Shown: piece after piece, positions 8,334 through 16,254 of the stretch
How the letters are laid out: each line of letters opens with the position of its first letter
Numbering within the stretch: position 1 is the stretch's first letter
Assembly (NCBI GenBank): GCA_937902275.1
Contig: CALFNW010000064.1
Location: 1-24,651 of the forward strand
DNA: 24,651 bases
Direction of reading: 5' to 3'
Source: UBA4717 sp002404395
Lineage (GTDB): Bacteria > Bacillota > Clostridia > Oscillospirales > CAG-272
The notes under the pieces: model-generated
What the model was told of the DNA's origin: nothing
The model's input: the letters and a program-made list of their open reading frames with translations, nothing else
The model's database searches: none
Program-made: the position numbers and the translations under genes

Positions 8334-9338
8334 TTATAACAGCTCGATCCCGTGCCGCTTGCAGTTTTCAAAGGTCGCTTCATCCCATATTGAGGATTGC
8401 ACCTCGCCGATGTGGGCTTTCTGCAGGAAAAACATACACATTCTCGACTGACCGATACCGCCGCCGATGGTATAAGGGAGCTTACCTTCAAGCAATTCTC
8501 GGTGGAACGGCAGATCGGCACGCTCGGGACAGCCTCTTTCTTCAAGCTGAACAAGCAGCGATTTTTCGTCAACGCGTATGCCCATGGACGAAAGCTCAAG
8601 CGCTATATCAAGTAGAGGATAGTAAACGATTATGTCGCCGTTCAGGCTCCAATCGTCATAGTCGGGTGCTCTGCCGTCGTGAATCTTGCCGGACTTCAGC
8701 TTTCCGCCTATCTGCATAATGAAAATTGCCCCATGCTCCTTCGCCGCCGCATATTCGCGTTCTTTAGGCGAAAGTTCGGGATATTTGTCCTCAAGCTCCT
8801 GAGTGGTGATAAATTTTATTTCTTCGGGGAGCTGACGCTTGATGAACGAGTATTCATACGAAATATAATATTCAGTGTGAAGCAGAGCGCGGTATATCCG
8901 CCTTACGGTGAGTTTCAGCGTGTCAAGCGTGCGTTCTTCTTTCTTTATGATCTTTTCCCAATCCCACTGATCGACGAATACCGAGTGAATGTTGTCGGTG
9001 TCTTCATCACGTCTCACGGCGTTCATGTCGGTGTAAAGTCCCTCTCCCGGGTTGAATGCGTAGATGTTCAACGCGTGACGCTTCCATTTTGCAAGCGACT
9101 GCACGATCTCGGCATCATCACAGATGTTTTTTACATCAAAATTGACCGGGCGCTCGACTCCGTTCAGGGTATCGTTGAGTCCGGAGGAGTGTCTGACAAA
9201 CAGCGGAGCGGATACGCGGGTCAGATTTAACTGAATTGCAAGGTCACGCTCGAAAAAGTCCTTGACCTTTTTGATCGCGACTTCGGTTTGTCTCAGGTCA
9301 AGCAATGATTTGTAGTTTTCGGGAATATGGAAGTTCAT
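8334..9338 (-). CDS. asnA: Aspartate-ammonia ligase (asparagine synthetase A)
   Basis: 334 residues, the normal length for AsnA, a class II aminoacyl-tRNA-synthetase-like enzyme that makes asparagine from aspartate, ammonia and ATP (AMP-forming). Family landmarks are RQTEVAIKKVKDFFE near the N terminus, RVSAPLFV, SGLNDTLNGVERPV, the YTDMNAVRRDE and SVFVDQWDWEK segments, and GGGIGQSRMCMFFL with HIGEVQSSIW at the C terminus. It starts 31 bp after the DUF1643 gene with only a weak GAAAGG upstream, so it is likely the second gene of that transcript. No T-box lies directly upstream. Confidence 0.96.
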   Translation of the reverse strand: MNFHIPENYKSLLDLRQTEVAIKKVKDFFERDLAIQLNLTRVSAPLFVRHSSGLNDTLNGVERPVNFDVKNICDDAEIVQSLAKWKRHALNIYAFNPGEGLYTDMNAVRRDEDTDNIHSVFVDQWDWEKIIKKEERTLDTLKLTVRRIYRALLHTEYYISYEYSFIKRQLPEEIKFITTQELEDKYPELSPKEREYAAAKEHGAIFIMQIGGKLKSGKIHDGRAPDYDDWSLNGDIIVYYPLLDIALELSSMGIRVDEKSLLVQLEERGCPERADLPFHRELLEGKLPYTIGGGIGQSRMCMFFLQKAHIGEVQSSIWDEATFENCKRHGIELL

Positions 9339-9369
9339 TTTTTACCGTGCCTTTCAAAGCGTAGCATAT

Positions 9370-9996
9370 TTATTTTTGATTTAGTACGTCAGCAATATAA
9401 GCCTGCGGATCAAAGGATGCAAATCGGCTTGAATTCGGAAGATACAGCGGGTGATGAGGATGCCCCTTCTTGGAGTTCGGACCGTTTGTGTACCACACGG
9501 CGCCGTATTTTTCGGCAATATGAGCCATGTCGGCGATAAGTTCGGAAAGATATGCGCGCTTTTCGATTATCGCTCCCCATGCCGCCCAGATCGCACGCGC
9601 GCCGAGAGTTTTGAGGACATATTCAAAGGCTTTCATGTTTTCCCGGTGCATTATCGGGTTCGGCACTCTGTCCATATCGTCGGGCTTGGTCGCACGCTGC
9701 GGATATACGTTGAACATTATAAAGCTGTCATACCCGGCGGACAGCGCGTGGCGTTCCACGCTTTTGACCGTGTTATCAAGCTTGTCCGGTTCTGCCGTTG
9801 AGGGGTTGATACCTACGCAGACTATCGGATTTTTTCCTTTGGTTCCGAGCAAGTACCTGTATTCGTCATAGCGGTCGGGGATATAGAGCCATTTTTCTTT
9901 TGAATAATGAGATATTCCGTTTTGCTCGTATTCACGGAGCGCGCTGTCAAAATCGGTTATTGTCAGAAGGTCGGTCGGTTTTGACGGTATATGCAT
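9370..9996 (-). CDS. DUF1643 family protein
   Basis: 208 residues, soluble, no signal peptide. CVGINPSTAEPDKLDNT and the following FNVYPQRATKP are hallmarks of DUF1643, a family of unknown biochemical function; residues 140-185 contain AIWAAWG and a His-rich GHPHHPLYL. I chose the ATG at 9996 because AAAGGA lies 7 bp upstream; an upstream TTG at 10020 would add eight residues (MPRRKDIH) but has no SD. It is the first gene of a two-gene unit with asnA and has a strong promoter. No function can be assigned from the pairing alone. Confidence 0.85.
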   Translation of the reverse strand: MHIPSKPTDLLTITDFDSALREYEQNGISHYSKEKWLYIPDRYDEYRYLLGTKGKNPIVCVGINPSTAEPDKLDNTVKSVERHALSAGYDSFIMFNVYPQRATKPDDMDRVPNPIMHRENMKAFEYVLKTLGARAIWAAWGAIIEKRAYLSELIADMAHIAEKYGAVWYTNGPNSKKGHPHHPLYLPNSSRFASFDPQAYIADVLNQK

Positions 9997-10039
9997 ATGT
10001 ATATCCTTTCGCCGCGGCAACAGGTCCGAATTACTTTAT

Positions 10040-10068
10040 ATTTTAACACTGCTTTTTAAAAAAGTCAA
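10040..10068 (-). promoter_or_regulatory. Sigma-A-type promoter for DUF1643-asnA
   Basis: On the minus strand TTGACT (10068-10063) and TAAAAT (10045-10040) are separated by 17 bp. The start would fall near 10033, giving a leader of about 37 nt to the ATG at 9996. Confidence 0.8.
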
Positions 10069-10120
10069 CTGCTTGAAGTTTTGTTTTTAATTTCCTAAAA
10101 TTCGGTTGAAATTTATACCG

Positions 10121-10154
10121 CCGTCAAAAAACCGTCACAAAGCGGTATTATACT
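10121..10154 (+). promoter_or_regulatory. Possible promoter with CCGTCA direct repeats for the exporter operon
   Basis: TATACT at 10149-10154 is a good -10 for the gene at 10190, but no TTGACA-like -35 lies 17 bp before it. Instead CCGTCA occurs at 10121-10126 and again at 10132-10137, 11 bp apart, in the -35 region. One-helical-turn direct repeats over a weak -35 are typical of OmpR-type activators; this reading is inference. Confidence 0.4.
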
Positions 10155-10189
10155 TACAGCGTTGATAAAAAACGATCGGAGGGAATATT

Positions 10190-11890
10190 TTGGATAACGG
10201 TTCAAAAAAGAAGAAAAAGCATAAGGGCGCGCGTAAAAAGACGTTTATCGTCGTGCTGATACTTATTTTGCTTGCGGCAGCGGCAGCATTTATGTTTTTG
10301 CCGCGCTCAAAGCCTCAGGCGGCGAGCGAGATCACCTATATCGAGGGCAAAGTCGCAAAGCAAACCATAAGAAACACGCTTACCGCAAGCGGCACACTTA
10401 AGCCTGCCGACTCGTACTCGGTCACTGCGGGAGTCGGCGGCGAGATCCTCGAATGTAACTTTGAGGAGGGCGATACCGTAAACAAGGATGACATAATGTA
10501 TGTTATTGATTCCTCCGATATGGAAAACACCATAGACCGTGCACAGATCTCATATGAGCGGACCGAGCGGAGCTATAAACAGACGCTTGAATCACTTGAC
10601 GAGCTTGAAATATCGTCCGATATCGGCGGGATAGTGACCAAAGTGTATGTATCTGAGGGAGACGAAATAAGAGCAGGTGCAGAGATAGCCGATATCCGCG
10701 ACTATTCCGTAATGCACCTCACTCTGCCGTTTGCCGCTTCGGATGCCGAAAATGTAAAGGTCGGGGACAACGGATATGCCGTGCTTGACGGATCGTACGA
10801 AAAGATCGTTTGCCGCGTTGAGGAGATCGACCGCTTTGTAAGCGACTATAACGGCAGAAGCGTGCGCTATATAAAGGTCAGCATTGATAATGCGGACGGC
10901 GTTCTTTTGAATACGGTGTCGGCAACCCTTGAGTTAGGCGATTCGGTCAGCCTGTCCGGCGGAAAGCTTGAATACAATGAAGAAAAAACCATAACAAGCA
11001 AAACTGCGGGAACGGTCGTCGTGATCGTTTCCAAAGGTGAAACGGTTTCGGAGGGCACATTGCTTTGCCGACTTGAAAGTGAGGAGCTTCAAAACAGTTA
11101 TAAAGATGCGAAAGCCTCGCTTGACGACGCCGCGCTTTCTTTCGAAAATACCCGTGAAAAGCTTGACGACTACTCGATAAAGGCGCCGATCACGGGAACC
11201 GTGATAGAAAAATACAGCAAAGCGGGCGATACCCTTGACGCAACGAAAGGACAGACCACGCTTGCGCTGATATACGATCTTTCATACCTGACTTTTGACA
11301 TTTCGCTTGACGAGCTTGATATAAGTCTGGTTAAGACAGGTCAGAAAGTAGTGATTTCGTGTGACGCGATCTCTGCCGAAAATATTGATGGCGTGATCAC
11401 CAAGGTCAGCGTAGTCGGCACTACCACGTATAATTCAACGAGCTATCCCGTTACCATTCGTATTGATAATCCTCCGGACGGAATGCTTGCCGGAATGAAT
11501 GTCGACGCATCGATAATCGTGGAGGAAGCCGAAAATGTGCTGTCGGTTCCGTCTGCGGCAATACAGCGCGGAGATGTTGTATATGTAGCGGACGACGGAA
11601 GCAAGTCTGCGGACGATAACGCTCCGGAAGGCTATCGCAGCGTAAAGGTGACGACCGGTATTGCAAATGATGATTATATCGAACTTACCGATCCGGGCGA
11701 GCTTTCGGAGGGAGATACGGTTTATGTGCCGCAGGCAGTGCGTCTAAAGAGCGATGACGATATGTTCATGAATTTCGGCGGAGGTGACTTTCAGGGCGGA
11801 GGCAACTACCCGTCGGGAGGCGGTGACTTTTCGTCAGGCAGACCGTCGGGAGGTCCGAGCGGCGGAATGCCCGGAGGCGGTATGAGATGA
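10190..11890 (+). CDS. MacA/HlyD-type membrane fusion (adaptor) protein with duplicated core
   Basis: 566 residues from a TTG start with GGAGGG 6 bp upstream. A Lys-rich N terminus is followed by one membrane segment (about 18-38), so the body lies outside the membrane. Two tandem adaptor-type cores are visible: one around GGEILECNFEEGDTVNKDD and GGIVTKVYVSEGDEIRAG, the other around GTVVVIVSKGETVSEG and GTVIEKYSKAGDTL, each pair flanking a helical hairpin. A beta-barrel and MacA-like end follow, then a Gly-rich tail of about 42 residues (FGGGDFQGGG, GGPSGGMPGGG). It overlaps the ATPase gene by ATGA, so they are translationally coupled. It is the adaptor subunit of a MacAB-like exporter; the substrate is unknown. 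Confidence 0.9.
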   Translation: MDNGSKKKKKHKGARKKTFIVVLILILLAAAAAFMFLPRSKPQAASEITYIEGKVAKQTIRNTLTASGTLKPADSYSVTAGVGGEILECNFEEGDTVNKDDIMYVIDSSDMENTIDRAQISYERTERSYKQTLESLDELEISSDIGGIVTKVYVSEGDEIRAGAEIADIRDYSVMHLTLPFAASDAENVKVGDNGYAVLDGSYEKIVCRVEEIDRFVSDYNGRSVRYIKVSIDNADGVLLNTVSATLELGDSVSLSGGKLEYNEEKTITSKTAGTVVVIVSKGETVSEGTLLCRLESEELQNSYKDAKASLDDAALSFENTREKLDDYSIKAPITGTVIEKYSKAGDTLDATKGQTTLALIYDLSYLTFDISLDELDISLVKTGQKVVISCDAISAENIDGVITKVSVVGTTTYNSTSYPVTIRIDNPPDGMLAGMNVDASIIVEEAENVLSVPSAAIQRGDVVYVADDGSKSADDNAPEGYRSVKVTTGIANDDYIELTDPGELSEGDTVYVPQAVRLKSDDDMFMNFGGGDFQGGGNYPSGGGDFSSGRPSGGPSGGMPGGGMR

Positions 11891-12594
11891 CACCGATAAT
11901 TGATTTAAGAGACATATACAAAATATACGTTATGGGCGACTCTGAGGTGCACGCCGCCGACGGAGTTTCGTTAAAAATATATGAAGGCGAGTTTGTGGCG
12001 ATCGTCGGGCAGTCGGGTTCGGGCAAATCAACGCTTATGAATATTATCGGTTGCCTTGACGTTCCGACAAGCGGTGAGTATTATCTTAACGGAGAAGACG
12101 TGAGCGAGCTTGATGACGACGAACAGGCAAAGATACGCAACAAAATGCTCGGATTCATCTTTCAACAGTATAATCTGATCGCCAAGCTGACGGTCATTGA
12201 AAACGTGGAGCTTTCGTTGTTGTATGCCGGGATCGGAAAATCCAAGAGAAACGAAATGGCGAGAGCCGCGCTTGAAAGGGTGGGGCTTGCGGATAAACTT
12301 AACAATTATCCGAGTCAGCTTTCGGGCGGTCAGCAGCAAAGAGTGTCGATCGCAAGAGCGCTTGCCGGAAATCCGTCGGTAATTCTTGCCGACGAGCCGA
12401 CCGGCGCGCTTGACAGCAAAACCAGCCGCGAGGTGCTTGAATTTCTTAAAAAGTTGAACGCCGAGGGCAACACCATCGTGCTTATTACCCACGATAACGG
12501 CATTGCGGCGCAGGCAAAGCGCATTGTCAGAGTAATGGACGGAAAGATCATTTACGACGGCGACGCAGATCATGCGTTTGAGGAAGGACGGTGA
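11887..12594 (+). CDS. MacB/LolD-type ABC transporter ATPase
   Basis: 235 residues, a complete nucleotide-binding subunit. Walker A GQSGSGKST starts at residue 41 (K47), the Q loop FIFQQYNLI follows, the signature LSGGQQQR is at 145, Walker B ends in D169 with catalytic E170 (ILADEPTGALDS), and the switch His is H202 (ITHDN). The TGALD extension is typical of the MacB/LolD/SalX subfamily. It starts inside the adaptor's stop codon (ATGA overlap) and is followed by the permease. It powers export of an unidentified substrate, possibly a peptide, lipoprotein or antibiotic. Confidence 0.95.
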   Translation: MTPIIDLRDIYKIYVMGDSEVHAADGVSLKIYEGEFVAIVGQSGSGKSTLMNIIGCLDVPTSGEYYLNGEDVSELDDDEQAKIRNKMLGFIFQQYNLIAKLTVIENVELSLLYAGIGKSKRNEMARAALERVGLADKLNNYPSQLSGGQQQRVSIARALAGNPSVILADEPTGALDSKTSREVLEFLKKLNAEGNTIVLITHDNGIAAQAKRIVRVMDGKIIYDGDADHAFEEGR

Positions 12595-12604
12595 GATATT
12601 TATT

Positions 12605-13774
12605 ATGGGAGTTTTCCAGGCATTCAAGCTTGCACTGAAAAGTCTTGCCGGAAATAAAATGAGATCTTTTCTCACGATGCTCGGAATTATCATCGGCGTT
12701 GCCGCGGTCATCATTCTGGTCAGCCTTATGCAGGGCTTGACCGGTCAGGTCACTTCGATGTTTTCGGATCTCGGCACGGACAGACTCACCGTAAGCGTTC
12801 AGAGCCGCGGCGCGGCAAGAGTGGTGGACGACGATGATTTTTACGAATTTTACAACGATAATTCGTCTTATTTCAGAGCCATGTCTCCGAGCGTAGGCGT
12901 GAACGGTACGGTCAAGGTTAAAAATACCGAATATTCTTCAAGCGTTACCGGCGTGTCGGAGGATTATATGAGCATAGACGACCTTGAGCTTTCCGACGGC
13001 AGGTTCATTTCGTATTCGGATATCGAATATTACGAAAAGGTCTGTGTTATCGGCTCGTATCTTAATACCGAAGCATACGGCGGAAAGGCGGTCGGACAGG
13101 TGATCAGGGTCGGAGGCGAGCTGTATACGATAGTCGGAGTGCTGTCGGAATCCGACGATTCAAGCGAGGGCTCGGCGGATGACTGTATTTATCTGCCGTA
13201 TTCAACCGCCTGCAAGAACGGAAGGGCTCAGATAGGCTCGTATATATTCTGCGTTGCCGACTCGGGCAACGTCAGCCTGTGTGAGGATCTGATCGACGAT
13301 TATTTGTACGGAATATTCAAGTCGGATGACTATTACAATATCATGAATATGCAGTCGCTCATCGACACGATGGAGGACATGATAAATAAGATGACGCTCG
13401 TACTTGTCGGAATTGCCGGGATATCTTTGCTTGTCGGCGGTATAGGTATTATGAATATAATGCTTGTTTCGGTGACCGAGCGCACGCGCGAGATCGGTAT
13501 AAGAAAATCGCTCGGCGCGAGACGTCGCGATATCATGCGGCAGTTTGTGATAGAAGCCGGCACCACGTCGGCAATGGGCGGAGTCATCGGAATTATAATC
13601 GGGGTGGTTTGCTCGACCGTGCTCGGAAACGCTATAGGCATTACCGCCAGACCGACCTTTTTCGCGGTCGCGCTGAGCGCGGGAGTGTCGGTATTTATCG
13701 GCGTGCTGTTCGGATATCTGCCGGCAAGCAAGGCGTCGAAGCTGAATCCGATAGATGCGTTGAGGTTTGAATGA
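12605..13774 (+). CDS. MacB-type FtsX-fold ABC permease
   Basis: 389 residues from the ATG at 12605, ten bases after the ATPase stop; an in-frame ATG at 12572 would overlap the ATPase gene and add a charged non-family stretch (MRLRKDGEIFI). Helix 1 is at about 18-45 (MRSFLTMLGIIIGVAAVIILV), followed by a large extracytoplasmic MacB core domain (about 50-265) and three C-terminal helices with the FtsX motif TERTREIGIRKSLGARRRDI and the ending NPIDALRFE. It works with the ATPase and adaptor encoded just upstream. Confidence 0.94.
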   Translation: MGVFQAFKLALKSLAGNKMRSFLTMLGIIIGVAAVIILVSLMQGLTGQVTSMFSDLGTDRLTVSVQSRGAARVVDDDDFYEFYNDNSSYFRAMSPSVGVNGTVKVKNTEYSSSVTGVSEDYMSIDDLELSDGRFISYSDIEYYEKVCVIGSYLNTEAYGGKAVGQVIRVGGELYTIVGVLSESDDSSEGSADDCIYLPYSTACKNGRAQIGSYIFCVADSGNVSLCEDLIDDYLYGIFKSDDYYNIMNMQSLIDTMEDMINKMTLVLVGIAGISLLVGGIGIMNIMLVSVTERTREIGIRKSLGARRRDIMRQFVIEAGTTSAMGGVIGIIIGVVCSTVLGNAIGITARPTFFAVALSAGVSVFIGVLFGYLPASKASKLNPIDALRFE

Positions 13775-13810
13775 GCGAATATCCGTTAAATGTTTAAGTG
13801 GGGTAACATA

Positions 13811-16147
13811 ATGAAAAATAAGATTTTGCCGGTATTTCTGTGTGTAATTCTTTTGCTTGCGTCGGTAATGTCGCTGACTGCCGCGGCAAGCGCAGAATAT
13901 CCGAACGAAGAGATGATACGGCTAAATAAGTTGCTCGGTATCATTGAGGGCGACTCTGCCGGAGAGCTTGGACTTGACAGAAGCGTCACGCGCGCCGAGT
14001 TTTCCAAGATGCTCACCGTAGCTTCCGAATACAAAGATGAAGCGGTCAACGCGGTGAATGTGTCGGCAGGTTTTTCCGATGTGCCTGCATCTGCTTGGGC
14101 ATCGCCTTATATAAAGACTGCGACCGCTCACAAGTGGATATACGGCTACAGCGACGGTACCTTCCGACCGAACGACGGCATCAAGCTTGAAGAAGCGGCA
14201 ACGATGCTGTTAAGGCTGCTCGGTTATACCGAATCGGATATGAGCGGCAAGTATCCCGACGCACAGCTTGCGCTTTTTGACAAGCTTTCGCTCGGAGATA
14301 AGCTGACGCTGCAAAGAGGCGACGTGCTTACGCGCGGCGACTGCGAGATACTGTTTTATAACCTGATGAACACAAATACCCGCACCGGGCAGATTTACGG
14401 AACGACGCTTTCGCTTTCGCTCGGAAGCGACGGCAAGGTTGATGTTGACAAAGCCTTAAGCGATAAGCTTGAAGGGCCGTTCGTGATCGAAAAGAATTTT
14501 GCCGAGCTTGCGCTCGGGGGCGCGAATACGGTATTTTATCGGGACGGAAAAAGTGTGACCGAAGCGGATATCAGACAATTTGACGCAGTCTATTATATCA
14601 AAGCGCTTGATACGGTATATGCTTATTCGGACACGGTCACCGGAATATACGAATCAAGTGTGCTTTCGGATAATATTCCGACAAGCGTTACGGTAAGCGG
14701 ACGGCAGTACGGCTTTGAAACCAAGGAAGCGGCGCGGAAGATGTCCGCGTTCGGAAGCCTCGCTGAGGATGATGTGGTGACTCTTGTTCTCGGCAGGGAA
14801 GGGAAGATCGCGGCGGCATATTCGGCGGAAGAATATCTTAAGCTTGATGAAGACAATTATCTTGAGGTCGTGAACGGTACGCTTGACGGACCGTATGTGG
14901 TTGAAAACAGCTATTCCGATCTGGGATTGCCGACCGGCGGTGTTGCGGTCAGACGCAACGGTGCGGCTTCAAGTATTGCAGAGATAAAAAAATACGATGT
15001 GGTATACTACTCGAAGCTCGCCGGGACCTTGCTTGTTTACTCGGATTCGGTCAGCGGCACGTGTATGAGCGTTTCGCCGTCGCGTAATCTGCCGCAGTCG
15101 GTTAAAATAGGTTCCGGAACCTATACCTTTGAGACCTCCGAGGCGGCAAAAAGCGTTTCGGTACTCGGAGAGTATAAGCCGGGAGACCTCGTTACCGCAC
15201 TGCTCGGGCATAACGGCGGGATCGTTAAGATAATACCGATGAGCGAATTTGCACGTGAAGTATACGGAATAGTGACAAGCGTCGGTACGGAAGTGTTTTC
15301 CGACCCGAACGGCGGCGAATACAGTACCACTGCGCTGACTTTGTTTTCCACAGAGGGTGAAAAACTGACCGTTGCGTGCAAAACCGTCGGAATATCAACG
15401 GGAGACGCGGTATGCGTGTCATACTCTGACGGAGCGACTGCGAAAAAACTTAAGGAAAGATCGCTCTCAGGAGAGGTCGGTGTGAATACTATCGGCGACG
15501 TTTCGGTTTCGCCCGAAATAAATGTGATCGAAACGGGTGCAAACGGAGAAACCGAAAGCGTTTTTTTCAGCCGTCTGACGGGAGCAAGGCTGCAAGCTGA
15601 CGATGTGATTTATTACGCAACAGATGCAAACGGAAAAATCACGGATCTGATCCTGCGTGATTTTACGGGCGACGGAAACAAGTACGGCATTGTGACAACT
15701 GCCGAGTATTCGTCGGGCTTTACGTCAGACCAAGAGGATTATGACTACACCGAGGTAAACAACTCGAATTATATTTGTGAGTACCAGATCGGAACTCAGA
15801 AATATACGCTGACCTCGCTCGTAAAATATGCCTATGATGAAGGACCGACCTGCTTTGTGTTCAAAAACGGCGCTGTCTCCGAGACCTATCTGCTTGCAAG
15901 TCTTAAGAGCACCGAGCTTGTGACGGACTTCGGTATAATGTCGGGCGGAAAGCTTTATCTGTATTCCGACGATATAACCGTTTATGTTCCGAGCGCAAAG
16001 AGATCGGACGGACTTGCATACAGAACGCTCACGGTCTCTGAGCTTTGCGATAATATCGATGACTATACTATAGAAGCATATATAGACAAGGTTCCCGAAA
16101 ACGGCGGCAGGGTAAGGCTTCTCATCGCACGCGCAAAACAACATTAA
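13811..16147 (+). CDS. SLH-domain S-layer-type surface protein
   Basis: 778 residues from the ATG at 13811, whose product begins with a clear signal peptide (residues 1-28, cleavage after ...TAAASA). Three SLH modules follow at about 30-75, 92-145 and 150-200 (RLNKLLGIIEGD, VTRAEFSKML, GYSDGTFRPNDGIKLEEAATMLLRLLGY). Two copies of an unrecognised domain of about 125 residues start at 220 (LEGPFVIEKNF) and 358 (LDGPYVVENSY), 138 residues apart; the rest is beta-rich. SLH modules normally bind pyruvylated cell-wall polymers, so the protein should sit on the cell surface. It lies 36 bp after the exporter permease with no terminator between, so it is probably in that operon. A weak GTGGGG precedes the ATG. 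Confidence 0.9.
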   Translation: MKNKILPVFLCVILLLASVMSLTAAASAEYPNEEMIRLNKLLGIIEGDSAGELGLDRSVTRAEFSKMLTVASEYKDEAVNAVNVSAGFSDVPASAWASPYIKTATAHKWIYGYSDGTFRPNDGIKLEEAATMLLRLLGYTESDMSGKYPDAQLALFDKLSLGDKLTLQRGDVLTRGDCEILFYNLMNTNTRTGQIYGTTLSLSLGSDGKVDVDKALSDKLEGPFVIEKNFAELALGGANTVFYRDGKSVTEADIRQFDAVYYIKALDTVYAYSDTVTGIYESSVLSDNIPTSVTVSGRQYGFETKEAARKMSAFGSLAEDDVVTLVLGREGKIAAAYSAEEYLKLDEDNYLEVVNGTLDGPYVVENSYSDLGLPTGGVAVRRNGAASSIAEIKKYDVVYYSKLAGTLLVYSDSVSGTCMSVSPSRNLPQSVKIGSGTYTFETSEAAKSVSVLGEYKPGDLVTALLGHNGGIVKIIPMSEFAREVYGIVTSVGTEVFSDPNGGEYSTTALTLFSTEGEKLTVACKTVGISTGDAVCVSYSDGATAKKLKERSLSGEVGVNTIGDVSVSPEINVIETGANGETESVFFSRLTGARLQADDVIYYATDANGKITDLILRDFTGDGNKYGIVTTAEYSSGFTSDQEDYDYTEVNNSNYICEYQIGTQKYTLTSLVKYAYDEGPTCFVFKNGAVSETYLLASLKSTELVTDFGIMSGGKLYLYSDDITVYVPSAKRSDGLAYRTLTVSELCDNIDDYTIEAYIDKVPENGGRVRLLIARAKQH

Positions 16148-16174
16148 AAATTTCCAAAGCGGACAATATAAAAA

Positions 16175-16232
16175 ACGCAGCGTGAAAGCGGATCTTCAGT
16201 GAGTGAGATCTCATTTTCGCGCTGCGCTTTTT
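16175..16232. terminator. Bidirectional terminator between SLH gene and mgtE
   Basis: GCAGCGTGAAA pairs with TTTTCGCGCTGC, with an inner GATCT/AGATC stem, preceded by A6 and followed by CTTTTT. It can serve both the SLH gene and mgtE, which converge here. Its sequence resembles the leader hairpin at 18153-18200. Confidence 0.85.
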
Positions 16233-16254
16233 CGCTTTATATGTCGGGATAAGA

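Noticed and set aside
9997..10033. T-box leader upstream of DUF1643-asnA
   Set aside because: The promoter leaves a leader of only about 37 nt, too short for a T-box, and no terminator lies in it.
12572..12604. Upstream start for the FtsX-fold permease
   Set aside because: It would overlap the ATPase gene and add a charged segment not typical of the family; the ATG at 12605 opens the expected N terminus.
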